A stretch of DNA of 64,000 nt from Streptosporangium sp. NBC_01495. Lineage in GTDB: Bacteria; Actinomycetota; Actinomycetes; Streptosporangiales; Streptosporangiaceae. Location of the stretch: positions 1,798,001 through 1,862,000 of the forward strand of contig NZ_CP109430.1 of assembly GCF_036250735.1 (NCBI RefSeq), in the 5' to 3' direction. Positions 49,822 to 60,840 of this stretch are shown here, in pieces (position 1 is the stretch's first letter; each line of letters opens with the position of its first letter). The notes under the pieces were generated by a model. It was not told the origin of the DNA and did not search any database. It saw only the letters and a list, made by a program, of their open reading frames with translations. A program made the position numbers and the translations under genes.

Positions 49822-51234
49822 CTAGAAGCCGGCCGTGATGCGGGTGAACTCCCAGTTGGGCTGGGAGATGCCGCTGCACTCGGAGCCCGCGTCGCCACCG
49901 GGGCAGGGACGGTCGCGGTTGACCGCCCAGTAGGCCAGGCGGGTGAGGCCCTTGGACTTGGCCCAGTCGCGGATCTGGGTCCAGGCCTGGACGGTGGTCA
50001 GCTCGCCCTGGTCGGACAGGCCGTTCATGCCGGAGATGCCCATCCGGGCGTACGCCTGCGCGTCGGTCCAGCCGTTCGCGGCCTTGAGCGCGTTCTTCAG
50101 GCCCTCGGAGGAGCTGACGGTGGCGTTGTAGATGTTCGAGGCGCCGAAGTTGAACGGCATGATCGTGTAGTTGTCGATCGGCACGCTGAGTTCCCTGGCC
50201 CGGTTGATCAGGCGGACGCCGGTCGAGCTCGGGCCGTTGATCCCGGTGCCGAAGGTGACGGCGATCTTGATGTTCGGGTTGTTCTGCTTGACGATCTTCA
50301 GGCCGTTGAGGATGCGGTCCTGGACGGTGAAGTTCTCGAACTCGTCGTTGTTCTCGATGTCGAAGTCGACGACCGCGGGGCCGACCGCGTTGATGACCTG
50401 CTGCACCGCGCCGGCGTAGGCGGCCGGGGTGGAGCAGTTCGGGCCGAGCTTGTTGCCGGACCAGCCGCCGAAGGAGACCTGGACGCTGCCGCCCGCGGCC
50501 TTGATCTGGTTGATCGCGGCCTGGTCGGTGCCGCCGGTCAGCGGCCTGGAGCCGTCCCAGCGCGGGGTACAGCCGCCGCCGGACAGGATGAACGCCATGG
50601 TGAAGGACTTCACGCCGGTGGTGCTCATGATCGTCGCCGGGCTCGGCGGGTTGCCCCAGCCCATGTAGAGGTACGGGGCTCCGGCCATCTTGCCCGCCGG
50701 GGGGTTCGTGGGCGGGTTGCCGCCGCCGTCGCTCGGGGCGTTCCACTTCTGGTTGGCGGTGCCGGTGCAGGTCCAGATCTGCAGGCGGGTGCCGTTGGCG
50801 CTGGACTGGCCGGTGGCGTCCAGGCACTTGTTGGCCGCCGGGTTCACCAGGTCGTTCGCGGCGCTGTAGGTCCACTGCTGCGCCGAGCTGCCGTTGCAGT
50901 CGTACAGCTGGATCTGTGCTCCGTTGGCGGTGGAGGCGGCGGTGACGTCCAGGCACTTGCCCAGGGCGCGCACGGTGCCGTCACCGTTGCGGGTCCACTG
51001 CTGGGCGCCGCTGCCGTTGCAGTCGTACAGCTGGATGGGGGTGCCGTTGGCGCTGCTGGCCGCGGCGACGTCGACGCACTTGCCGCCGATGCCGGTGATC
51101 TGCCCGGTGGCGGCGGCGGCCGGCGACGCGGTCGTCACGCCGGCGAGGGCGAGGACGACGACGGTGAACATGCCGCCGAGAGTGGTCGGGAGCGAGATGC
51201 GGCGGCGCCGGGGAGGCGGCTGTCCGGTGTCCAT
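49822..51234 (-). CDS. Secreted GH18 chitinase with N-terminal ricin-type lectin domain
   Basis: 470 residues: signal peptide, ricin B-type domain (about 45-165), a Gly/Pro linker and a GH18 catalytic domain. VVDFDIE carries the D-x-x-D-x-D-x-E signature (Glu is the acid/base). Module order is the reverse of the GH16 protein. ATG at 51234 with AAGGA upstream. Hydrolyses chitin outside the cell; its transcript probably starts near 51630 (see promoter entry). Confidence 0.9.
   Translation of the reverse strand: MDTGQPPPRRRRISLPTTLGGMFTVVVLALAGVTTASPAAAATGQITGIGGKCVDVAAASSANGTPIQLYDCNGSGAQQWTRNGDGTVRALGKCLDVTAASTANGAQIQLYDCNGSSAQQWTYSAANDLVNPAANKCLDATGQSSANGTRLQIWTCTGTANQKWNAPSDGGGNPPTNPPAGKMAGAPYLYMGWGNPPSPATIMSTTGVKSFTMAFILSGGGCTPRWDGSRPLTGGTDQAAINQIKAAGGSVQVSFGGWSGNKLGPNCSTPAAYAGAVQQVINAVGPAVVDFDIENNDEFENFTVQDRILNGLKIVKQNNPNIKIAVTFGTGINGPSSTGVRLINRARELSVPIDNYTIMPFNFGASNIYNATVSSSEGLKNALKAANGWTDAQAYARMGISGMNGLSDQGELTTVQAWTQIRDWAKSKGLTRLAYWAVNRDRPCPGGDAGSECSGISQPNWEFTRITAGF
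50735..51107 (-). repeat. Near-identical ricin module DNA, copy B
   Basis: Second copy of the 370-bp block (see 48452). The two genes are tandem and co-oriented, so a recent duplication or gene conversion is likely. Confidence 0.9.
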
Positions 51235-51599
51235 GCGCGGATTTTCCTTCCGTCTTGGGAGTGACGTACGGGTGACGGCCACGTCCCGGTGGGGACGCGA
51301 CGCGCGCGTGACGTCACGACCCGTATCAGGGGGGTGACATGCGGGTGGTGCCGGACGCGGCGAGCGTGCCTTCCGCGGGCGGCCGTACGGTGGCCCGTGA
51401 TGGGCCCGCCATCCGGCGGCACGCGCTGCTCGGCGCGTCCTGGGCCCCGCCGCGACGGATACGGCAGGGAGAACGGGAACCTTCGCGGACGGGAGGCGGC
51501 CAGTGCGCCTCACACCCGCGACGGGGTGTGGTCAGGGCGGTGGGGTGAGCGCGGCCATCGCGCCCGCCGCCACGCGACGGCAGGGAAAGCGAGTCGTGG

Positions 51600-51665
51600 G
51601 GGTCCCTTCACGGCAAGGTCTCGCTTGCCCGGGACCCTAAGGCAGGCTTCATTCTCAAGTCAATA
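51600..51665 (-). promoter_or_regulatory. Chitinase operon promoter with overlapping palindrome
   Basis: On the minus strand: -35 TTGACT (51658-51663), 18-bp spacer, -10 TAGGGT (51634-51639). A nested inverted repeat GGGTCCC/GGGACCC (51600-51606, 51631-51637) with inner GGCAAG/CTTGCC overlaps the -10 and start region, so it could be an operator or a leader hairpin. Confidence 0.5.
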
Positions 51666-51790
51666 CAAGCAGTAAAAAAAGCCTCACAGTTCTGCTTTCC
51701 CATTCGTGCGAAACGCTGTGAGCTGGAGAGGTAAGGGGGCTCGTGTTCATGGAGGAAGCCCTGGGGGGAACGTTCCAGAGGGCGACGCTG

Positions 51791-51967
51791 TCAGGATTTC
51801 CTGTCAGGGCGCTGCTCAGGGCGCTGCGGAACGGCGGCGGAGGAGGCGTGCGAGGCCCGGGGCGGCGGGGTGCCGGCCGTGGCATCGTACGGTCCGGTGC
51901 CGCGTGTGTGGTTCGGCGCCCTGCGGCGGGGTGCCGTGTAGATCATCTGTGGTGTGGCGTTATTCAT
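51791..51967 (-). CDS. 58-codon small ORF
   Basis: Minus-strand ATG at 51967 with AAAGGA close upstream; product starts MNNATPQMIYTAPRRR and turns Pro/Ala/Ser-rich. No signal peptide or family. Composition is low-complexity, so it may be spurious. Overlaps nothing else. Sits opposite the region before the GNAT gene. Confidence 0.35.
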   Translation of the reverse strand: MNNATPQMIYTAPRRRAPNHTRGTGPYDATAGTPPPRASHASSAAVPQRPEQRPDRKS

Positions 51968-52057
51968 TGTCCTTTCCGACTTTTCGTATGGTGTGATGTC
52001 CGGTAGGTGGCGAGTCCTCTCGCGCGCCGCCCGGCGATCGAGAGTGGGGTTCCGTTC

Positions 52058-52603
52058 ATGCTTCGTGGAGACAGGGTCTTGCTCAGGGCCATCACCAAGG
52101 AGGACCTGGTCCCGCTCCACCGGTTGAACGACGAGGTAGAGACGGCGGCCGGGGCGACCACGACGCCCTGGCTCCCCAGGACGATCGACCAGGTGGTCGC
52201 CCACTACGAGCAGCGCAAGCCCGACCCCGACAACGTCGAGTTCGCCATCCAGTCCCTCTCCGGGGACCTGCTCGGGACCGGCTCCGTCTGGGGGATCGAC
52301 ACCCTCAGCCGCAACGGGCACCTGGGCATCTCGCTGCTCCCCGAGGCGCGCGGCCACGGGTACGCCCCCGACGTGCTGAGGCTGCTGTGCGACTACGCCT
52401 TCCGCATCCGCGGCCTGAACCGGCTGGGCCTGGAGACGCTCGCCACCAACGGCGCGATGATCGCCGCCGCCGAGAAGACCGGCTTCCGGCGCGAGGGCAC
52501 GCTCCGCGGGCACGCCTGGGTGGCCGGGGCCTTCGTCGACGAGGCGCTGTTCGGCCTCCTCGCCTCCGAGTTCCATGACCTGCGCACCACGAAGGATCTG
52601 TGA
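52058..52603 (+). CDS. GNAT family N-acetyltransferase (RimJ/RimL-like)
   Basis: 181 residues with the RimJ/RimL pattern: LRAITKEDLVPLHRL at the start, the acetyl-CoA-binding LGISLLPEARGHGYAPDVL (motif A) and the downstream NRLGLETLATNGAMIAAAEKTGF. Acetylates a protein N-terminus or small amine. Its stop overlaps the next small gene (GTGA). Confidence 0.85.
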   Translation: MLRGDRVLLRAITKEDLVPLHRLNDEVETAAGATTTPWLPRTIDQVVAHYEQRKPDPDNVEFAIQSLSGDLLGTGSVWGIDTLSRNGHLGISLLPEARGHGYAPDVLRLLCDYAFRIRGLNRLGLETLATNGAMIAAAEKTGFRREGTLRGHAWVAGAFVDEALFGLLASEFHDLRTTKDL

Positions 52604-52806
52604 GCGGGATGAAGACCTGGCTTCCGATCGGCCTCGGCGTCCTGCTCGTCCTGGCGGGCGGCCTCTGGGCGCTCCAGGGCCTCGGCTACGTGGGCGGCAG
52701 CTCCATGAGCGGCGCGCGGGAGTGGTTCTGGATCGGCCTGGCCACCCTCGCCGCCGGCCTCGTCCTCGCCGTCTCCGCCCTCCGCCGGGGTCGCCGCCCC
52801 CGGTGA
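52600..52806 (+). CDS. Small membrane protein
   Basis: 68 residues, two hydrophobic helices (about 6-26 and 40-62) and a basic end. GTG start overlapping the GNAT stop by four bases. Family unknown. Confidence 0.6.
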   Translation: MSGMKTWLPIGLGVLLVLAGGLWALQGLGYVGGSSMSGAREWFWIGLATLAAGLVLAVSALRRGRRPR

Positions 52807-52811
52807 GCGGG

Positions 52812-52842
52812 GCCGCCGTCCTCGCGCGGAAAACACGGCGGC
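52812..52842. terminator. Terminator after the small membrane protein gene
   Basis: GCCGCCGT (52812-52819) / ACGGCGGC (52835-52842), a perfect 8-bp stem that can serve both strands. Confidence 0.65.
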
Positions 52843-52875
52843 ACCGTGCGCGTCACGTTCGCACGCGTGACCGGT

Positions 52876-53180
52876 TCAGACGAACCCGGCCAGTTTGTAG
52901 AGGACCAGCGATCCGGCGACGGCCACGTTGAGGCTGGCTCCCGTGCCGATCATCGGGATCTCCACCGCGGTTTCGAGCAGGTCGAGGGCCTCCGGCGGGA
53001 TGCCGTCACGCTCGTGACCGAGGACGGCGACCGTGGGGCGGCGGGCCATGGGCAGGTCCGCGAGCCGGTACGGCCACCGCCACGTGAAGGCGGTGGCCGT
53101 ACCGGTCCCGAGGCCGCTCAGGGTCCGGCGGTCGTCGCGACATCTGCCACCCGCGTACGGGGACGGCGGTGTGTCCCGTG
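52876..53180 (-). pseudogene. Remnant of a SpoU-type RNA methyltransferase
   Basis: On the minus strand an open frame of about 100 codons with no start codon in the right place ends in a TGA at 52876-52878. It reads VAVLGHERDGIPPEALDLL followed by ETAVEIPMIGTGASLNVAVAG, matching SpoU motifs 2 and 3 (compare the intact protein at 11073-11975). Motif 1 and the N-terminal domain are absent. Abuts the tex gene. Confidence 0.7.
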
Positions 53181-53187
53181 CGGGTGC

Positions 53188-55590
<2,403 letters not shown>

Positions 55591-55975
55591 GATCTCTCTT
55601 CCTCTGTGATGACAGTCCCAAGCTACCGCCTCACCGTTCGCTGGTTCTCGGTGTTTCTCCGTGAAGATCAGCGAGCCGCCGCGTTGCCGGGGCCGCGTTC
55701 TCCCCTGTGGGAGTTCCCGTTTCACCGGGGCGAACCTGGCGCGAACGACAGGGCTTGGTGGTCCGCACCGGAACTCCTTCGGGGGTTGACGGTTCGGGGA
55801 CTCACGTGCTGTTCGTGATCACGGGGCGACGGGTCCCGAATGGAGCAGGTGCTTCGGGGTTCAGGAACCGGCGGACGGCCGTTGACGCTGAGGACGATCA
55901 TGAGCTGTAGAAGATGGAGAGGACGATTCGTGCCGGGCGGCTGCTGACAGCGCGAGGGTTGTGGTGGCCGGGTGT
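55591..55975. other. Upstream region of tex
   Basis: No gene seen. It holds the tex promoter side and several short imperfect direct repeats around GTTGACG and GGTTC. Confidence 0.4.
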
Positions 55976-57094
55976 TCAGCGGACGGTGCGGAAGAAGGTG
56001 CGCAGTTCGTCCACGAACAGGTCGGGGACCTCGAGCGCGGCGAAGTGCCCGCCGCGGTCGTACTCGGCCCAGTGGGTGATGTTGTTGAGCGGTTCGGCGA
56101 AGCGGCGGATCACGATGTCCTCGGCGAAGTTGGCCACGCCGGTGGGTACCTGCGAAGGCGTGGGCCAGCTGTTGGTGTGCATGGATTCGTAATACATCTG
56201 TGCCGAGGATGCGCCGGTGTTGGTCAGCCAGTAGATCATCGCGTGGGTGATGACGTGGTCGAATCCGATCGAGCCGGCGGGGTGGGCCCAGTCGTGGAAC
56301 TTCTCGCCGATCCAGGCGAGCTGGCCGACCGGGGAGTCGGCCAGGCCGAAGCCGAGCGTGTGCGGACGGGTGGCCTGGATCTGGAAGTAGCCGTTGCCAT
56401 CGGAGAGGAACCGGTTCATCCGGTCGAGCCGGGCCTGCTCGGCGTCGGTGAGCTCTGTGCCCTCTGGCACACCGCCGAACGGGATGAACCCGGCGGTGGC
56501 GGCGTTGACGTGCACGCCGGCGACGTGTTCAGGGTCCACCCGCCCGAGGTCGGGTGCGATGAACGCGCCGAAGTCGCCGCCTTGTGCCCCGTACCGGTCA
56601 TAGCCGAGCCTGGCCATCAGCTCGGCGTAGGAGGTGGCGATGCGGCGCGAGTCCCAGCCCGCCGCGGCCGGCCCGGTGAACCCGAAGTTCGGGTGCGAGG
56701 GGATCACGAGGTGGAAGGCGTCGGCCGGGTCGGCCGGGTCGGTCAGCGGCTCGATCACCTCCAGGAACTCCGCGATCGACCCGGGCCAGCCGTGCGCGAG
56801 GATCAGCGGGAACGCCTGCCGGTGGCGTGAGCGGACGTGCAGGAAGTGGATGTCCAGCCCGTCGATCTGGGTGGTGAACTGCGGGTACCGGTTGAGCCGC
56901 TTCTCTGCCGCGCGCCAGTCGTATGTCGTGGTCCAGTACTCGGTCAGGTCTTTCAGGTAGGCCACCGGCATGCCACGGCTCCAGCCGACGTCGGGAATCT
57001 GGCTGGGCCAGCGAACGGCCGACAGGCGCCGCCGCAGATCGTCCAGCTCGGATTGCGGGATGTGGACGTGGAACGGCTTGATCTCGCTGTTCAA
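55976..57094 (-). CDS. Epoxide hydrolase (alpha/beta hydrolase, EHN domain)
   Basis: 372 residues: EHN domain (IKPFHVHIPQSELDDLRRRL) then alpha/beta-hydrolase. HGWPGS (oxyanion hole), the nucleophile Asp in GGDFGAF and the late GGHFAALE catalytic His are visible; the Tyr in ITHAMIYWL/YYESMH region fits the epoxide-opening Tyr. TTG start at 57094 is supported by AAGGAG seven bases upstream; no ATG or GTG fits as well. Divergent from the WYL-regulator gene. Confidence 0.9.
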   Translation of the reverse strand: MNSEIKPFHVHIPQSELDDLRRRLSAVRWPSQIPDVGWSRGMPVAYLKDLTEYWTTTYDWRAAEKRLNRYPQFTTQIDGLDIHFLHVRSRHRQAFPLILAHGWPGSIAEFLEVIEPLTDPADPADAFHLVIPSHPNFGFTGPAAAGWDSRRIATSYAELMARLGYDRYGAQGGDFGAFIAPDLGRVDPEHVAGVHVNAATAGFIPFGGVPEGTELTDAEQARLDRMNRFLSDGNGYFQIQATRPHTLGFGLADSPVGQLAWIGEKFHDWAHPAGSIGFDHVITHAMIYWLTNTGASSAQMYYESMHTNSWPTPSQVPTGVANFAEDIVIRRFAEPLNNITHWAEYDRGGHFAALEVPDLFVDELRTFFRTVR

Positions 57095-57327
57095 CAGATG
57101 ACTCCTTTTTGTCGCACGAAGCGCTCGGTCGCGCGTACGGGGGTGGTGCCCTGGCTGGGTATTCGCGCCGCGGGGCCCGGTCATGGGCCTGCTCGGAGGC
57201 CGTGACGACCGGTGTTCCAGGCAAAGGACCTGTCGACACCGCCGTGTCCGGCGTCAGGTCCGGTCAGCGGCGATTGCTGAGATAAGCGTGTCAGCCAAGG
57301 AGGTCAGTTACGGTCCTCATTGCGATG

Positions 57328-57339
57328 CACAATGCAGGC
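57328..57339 (+). promoter_or_regulatory. -10 box of leaderless WYL gene
   Basis: CACAAT (57328-57333) is followed after six bases by the ATG at 57340: a probable leaderless start. Confidence 0.45.
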
Positions 57340-58323
57340 ATGCTTGAAACGTCTGCTCGGTTGCTTCGGCTGTTGTCGTTGTTGCAGCAGCACCGGGACT
57401 GGTCCGGTCCGCAGCTGGCCGACCGGTTGGGGGTGACGGTGCGCACCGTGCGCCGTGATGTCGATCGGCTGCGCGAGCTCGGTTACCCGGTGCACGCCAC
57501 GATCGGGAAGGTCGGCGGGTACCGGCTGGGCGCCGGGGCCGCCATGCCGCCGCTGCTGCTCGACGACGAGGAGGCCGTCGCGGTCGTGGTGGGATTGCGC
57601 ACCGCGGCGAACGGCACGGTGGCCGGGATCGAGGAGACGTCGGTGCGGGTCCTGGCGAAACTGGAACAGATCCTGCCTCCGCGGCTGCGGTACCGGGTCT
57701 CGGCGTTGGACGCGGCCACCGTGGCCCAGCACCGGCCGGGTGCGGTCGTCTCGGCTGAGGCGCTGACCACGATCGCCGCGGCCTGCCGCGACCACCAGCG
57801 GCTGCGCATGGACTACCGCAGCCACGACGGCACCGACACCACTCGTACGGTGGAGCCGCACAGGCTTGTCCACGCCGGGCGCCGCTGGTACCTGGTGGCC
57901 TACGATCTCGACCGGGCGGATTGGCGGACCTTCCGGGTCGACCGGCTGCGGCCGCGGACCCCGGCGGGTCCACGGTTTAGCCCGCGCGAGCCGCCCGCCG
58001 ACGACATCGGCGAGTACGCGTCCTGGGCGGTGGGTGTCGACCGCTATCGCTACCAGGCGCGATTCACCATGTACGCCCCGACGGCACAGGTCGCCGAGCG
58101 GGTACCGGCCGACACGGGGGTGGTCGAAGCCATCGACGAGCGCACCTGCTCCCTGCGGAGCGGCTCGAACTCCCTGGCCGGGCTCGCCCTGCACGTGACC
58201 CTGCTCGGCTTCGACTTCACCGTCCACGAGCCGGCCGAGCTCGTCGAGCACTTCCGGACGCTGCACGCGCGCATCGGCCACGCGCTCGGCGCGCCGGCCG
58301 AGGGCGGCCCGCCGGCCGGATGA
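57340..58323 (+). CDS. HTH-WYL (YafY-type) transcriptional regulator
   Basis: 327 residues: N-terminal helix-turn-helix (RDWSGPQLADRLGVTVRTVRRDVDRLRELGYPVH) and a WYL domain (RRWYLVAYDLDRADWRTFRVDRL) for ligand/nucleic-acid sensing. The second ATG (57340) is taken as start; an ATG five codons earlier exists. Divergent from the epoxide hydrolase gene, which it probably controls. Confidence 0.85.
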   Translation: MLETSARLLRLLSLLQQHRDWSGPQLADRLGVTVRTVRRDVDRLRELGYPVHATIGKVGGYRLGAGAAMPPLLLDDEEAVAVVVGLRTAANGTVAGIEETSVRVLAKLEQILPPRLRYRVSALDAATVAQHRPGAVVSAEALTTIAAACRDHQRLRMDYRSHDGTDTTRTVEPHRLVHAGRRWYLVAYDLDRADWRTFRVDRLRPRTPAGPRFSPREPPADDIGEYASWAVGVDRYRYQARFTMYAPTAQVAERVPADTGVVEAIDERTCSLRSGSNSLAGLALHVTLLGFDFTVHEPAELVEHFRTLHARIGHALGAPAEGGPPAG

Positions 58324-58331
58324 CCGGCGGG

Positions 58332-58346
58332 CCCTGCCGGGCAGGG
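58332..58346 (+). terminator. Short terminator after the WYL regulator
   Basis: CCCTGC/GCAGGG stem, 6-bp, loop CGG, 8 bp past the stop. Confidence 0.5.
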
Positions 58347-58377
58347 AACCCCGACTGGCCTGCAGTGCCCCGCCTGT

Positions 58378-58668
58378 TCAGGAGAAGTCGGCGGCGCGGT
58401 CGGCGGCCCACTGCGCGAAGGTGCGAGCCGGGCGGCCGGTGAGCCGCTCGACGGTGTCGTACACCTGCGCGGGATGGCCGACCGACTGCTCCCACTGCTC
58501 GAACAAGGTGTCCAGGACGAACGGCGGCATGAAGCGGCCCATCTGCCCCGCCCAGGGCAGGGCGTTGGTGGCCATGTGCGCCGAACGTAGAAACGTCCAG
58601 GCCGGCTCGGCGGCGCGCAGCGCCTGCTCGATGTCCAGACGGCCGACGGCAGCCGGGGGAGGGGTGAG
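58378..58668 (-). pseudogene. Remnant of an NmrA-like NAD(P)-binding oxidoreductase
   Basis: About 96 codons, reading LDIEQALRAAEPAWTFLRSAH, NALPWAGQMGRFM, and GRPARTFAQWAADRAADF, which is the C-terminal substrate-domain half of NmrA/NAD(P)H-binding reductases. The Rossmann half is absent and the frame has no start codon at its upstream end except an internal ATG. Decayed gene next to the sialidase gene. Confidence 0.6.
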
Positions 58669-58702
58669 ACCAACCCGCGAACCGTGTCGGGAGCGGGGCG
58701 AG

Positions 58703-60445
58703 TTAGGGCAGCACCTCGAAGGTAGGGGTCAGCCGGGTCCACTCGACGGTGGCCCCGGCCGCGTTGCCGCCGGGGGTGCCGGTCACCCAGTGCGTGAGCT
58801 GGGGGTTCTCCCTGCTGTCCTGGATCACCCAGGTCGCCCCGGTGTCGGCGCCGTCCCTGAACAGGCGGGCCGTCCCGGCGCTGTCCACCCGTACCCTCCA
58901 GGTCGCCGCCCGGCCGGCGGTGTCCAGCGAGTAGACCTTCTCCCAGACGGCGGACCCCTTGCGCATCGTCCAGACCCCGCTCCTCTGCACGGTCAGCATG
59001 AGCCGCCTGGCGCCGTTGGCCACCTTCGCGCCGAGGCATACACCGTTGCCGGTACGCGGGTCGAGCGCGCTGTCGTCGTCCACCCTGCCGCGGAACTCCA
59101 GGGTGAAGTCGCATCCCTTGGAGGCGTCGAGGGGGAAGGACGCCCGGCACGCCGAGGTGCCGGTGCTCGCGAGCCGGAGCCCGCCACCGGCGACCCGCGC
59201 GCCGCCGCCCAGCGTCCACCCCCTCGCGTTGCCCGCGCCGGTGGTCCAGTCGCCCGCGGCGAGGGGCGCGCCGGAGACGGGACGGGAGATGTCGAGCCTG
59301 GCGACCTTGATGTTGGTCTGGTTGTGCTCCCAGACGACGAAGAACCGGCCGGGCTCGTACTCGTCGGCGCTGGGGTAGACGTCCCATCCCCGGGCCGCCC
59401 CGCTCGTCAGCCGGGGGCCGTCGGCGAAGAGCCGCGCCGGCTCCCAGGGCTCGCCGGGCCGCCTGACCTTGTAGTAGAGCACCTCGCGATACTGGTCGGG
59501 CTTACTCGCGGAGGAGCCGGTGAACGGCCCGGCCAGCGTGTTGAAGATGGCCAGGTGGCGCCCCGCGGAGTCACGCGTGAAGAACGTCTTGACGTAGTAG
59601 TTGGGCAGGTTCGCGTCCAGCCTGAGCGGCGACCAGGTCAGCCCGCCGTCGGTGCTGGTCGCCGTGGCGCTGTGGGCCGCGCCCGAGCGGTAGCGGGCGT
59701 CGCGCGCCGCCGCCGAGGTGCCGCTCCTCAGGTCCAGGGCGCGGGTCACCATCACGAGCGTCCCGGGGTCGTCCTGGGAGAGCGCGATCTGCGGCTCCTC
59801 GATCGCGACCCCCGGCGGGTTCTCCGCGATCCCGCCGGAGGTCCAGGTCGTCAGGTCGGCCGAGCGCAACACGCCCGCCTTGTTCGTACCGCCGGAGTGC
59901 CGCCAGTACGGAACCAGCCACACGCCGTCGAGCCGCAGCGGCTTGCCCGCGACGACCACGCCCCTGCCGTTGTCCGGCACGTCGACGGTGACGGGGAAGG
60001 CGGTCCACGTACGGCCGCCGTCGGTGCTTTTCCTGACGACCAGCGAGGTGGGGAAGCCGTCGACGTCGCCCTCCCGGTCGCGGTCGCGCTCGACGGAGAT
60101 CAGGCCGAGCAGCGCGTACAGCGTGCCCGCGTCGTTGAGGAAGATCACGTAGTGGTAGCGGGTCGTGGCGGTGGCGGCGGCCAGCGTTCCCACCGTCCAC
60201 GTCAGGCCGCCGTCCTCCGAGCGGGCGTACATGACGGATCCCTGGTCGGTCGGCGACGGGTCCCGCGCGTCCCTGACCCCGGCCCGCCAGGCGACCACCA
60301 GCCGGCGGTGGTCCAGGGCGACGATGTCGGGAACCCTGTTGCCCTCGTGGGCGAGCTCCCCGTCGGGACTCCTGTCGACCTTGCCGTACACGGTGACGGG
60401 AGGGCTGACGTCCGATCCGACGATCTCGGTTTCCGGCCAGGGCAT
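58703..60445 (-). CDS. Sialidase/exo-alpha-sialidase-like protein with Asp-boxes
   Basis: 580 residues. Asp-box motifs SEDGGLTWTV, STDGGRTWTA and STDGGLTWSP mark a six-bladed sialidase-type propeller (about 30-380). The C-terminal third (about 420-580) is a LamG-like beta-sandwich. No signal peptide is visible, which is odd for this class, so the start may be mis-set or export non-classical. The catalytic Arg triad cannot be assigned from sequence alone, so other glycosidase activities are possible. Confidence 0.78.
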   Translation of the reverse strand: MPWPETEIVGSDVSPPVTVYGKVDRSPDGELAHEGNRVPDIVALDHRRLVVAWRAGVRDARDPSPTDQGSVMYARSEDGGLTWTVGTLAAATATTRYHYVIFLNDAGTLYALLGLISVERDRDREGDVDGFPTSLVVRKSTDGGRTWTAFPVTVDVPDNGRGVVVAGKPLRLDGVWLVPYWRHSGGTNKAGVLRSADLTTWTSGGIAENPPGVAIEEPQIALSQDDPGTLVMVTRALDLRSGTSAAARDARYRSGAAHSATATSTDGGLTWSPLRLDANLPNYYVKTFFTRDSAGRHLAIFNTLAGPFTGSSASKPDQYREVLYYKVRRPGEPWEPARLFADGPRLTSGAARGWDVYPSADEYEPGRFFVVWEHNQTNIKVARLDISRPVSGAPLAAGDWTTGAGNARGWTLGGGARVAGGGLRLASTGTSACRASFPLDASKGCDFTLEFRGRVDDDSALDPRTGNGVCLGAKVANGARRLMLTVQRSGVWTMRKGSAVWEKVYSLDTAGRAATWRVRVDSAGTARLFRDGADTGATWVIQDSRENPQLTHWVTGTPGGNAAGATVEWTRLTPTFEVLP

Positions 60446-60617
60446 GGATCACAGCGAACAGGGGGCGGATGGACGGGAGGTTACCGGGGAGTGACGCCCA
60501 CACGGCCGTCGTCCCGCCGTTACGAGCTCTGGCAATTGTCAGGGCGGCTTGCGACGGGAGGGAGTCAGGGGTGGAAAGACGCGATGGATCGGGGTGTCCG
60601 GGTGGGAATGTCGGGTG

Positions 60618-60634
60618 AATGAAAACCGTTATCA
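60618..60634 (+). promoter_or_regulatory. Zur-like box upstream of rpmG2-rpmE2
   Basis: ATGAAAACCGTTATCAT, a near-perfect 17-bp palindrome with three mismatched positions, resembling actinobacterial Zur operators (ATGAAAA...TCAT). It lies 40 bp upstream of a zinc-independent ribosomal protein operon, where Zur regulation is known in other actinomycetes. Confidence 0.8.
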
Positions 60635-60673
60635 TCGGCATCGTGCAATCCACCACCCGGAGAGGAGCCGACC

Positions 60674-60838
60674 GTGGCCAGGAACGAGGTGCGCTCAGTG
60701 ATCAAGCTGAGGTCCACGGCGGGCACCGGTTTCACCTACGTGACCCGCAAGAACCGGCGTAACGACCCCGACCGGCTCACCCTCGTCAAGTACGACCCGA
60801 TCGTCCGCCAGCACGTCCCGTTCCGAGAGGACAGATAG
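60674..60838 (+). CDS. rpmG: 50S ribosomal protein L33, zinc-independent form
   Basis: 54 residues, [27 protein letters not shown] with no CxxC cysteines, so the zinc-free paralogue. GTG start with AGGAG upstream. Its stop is 3 bp before rpmE2. Replaces the zinc-binding L33 under zinc limitation. Confidence 0.93.
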   Translation: MARNEVRSVIKLRSTAGTGFTYVTRKNRRNDPDRLTLVKYDPIVRQHVPFREDR

Positions 60839-60840
60839 TC

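Larger units (their letters stand above)
51235..52057. other. Upstream region of the chitinase operon
   Basis: GC-rich and free of recognised genes, except a small minus-strand ORF (51791-51967). The left part is the long leader of the GH18 gene; the AT-rich patch near 51640-51720 is its promoter candidate. Confidence 0.5.

Noticed and set aside
58050-59387. Long minus-strand frame across the sialidase 3' half
   Set aside because: Composed of Arg-rich shadow in another frame; only its 58378-58668 portion is a real gene remnant.
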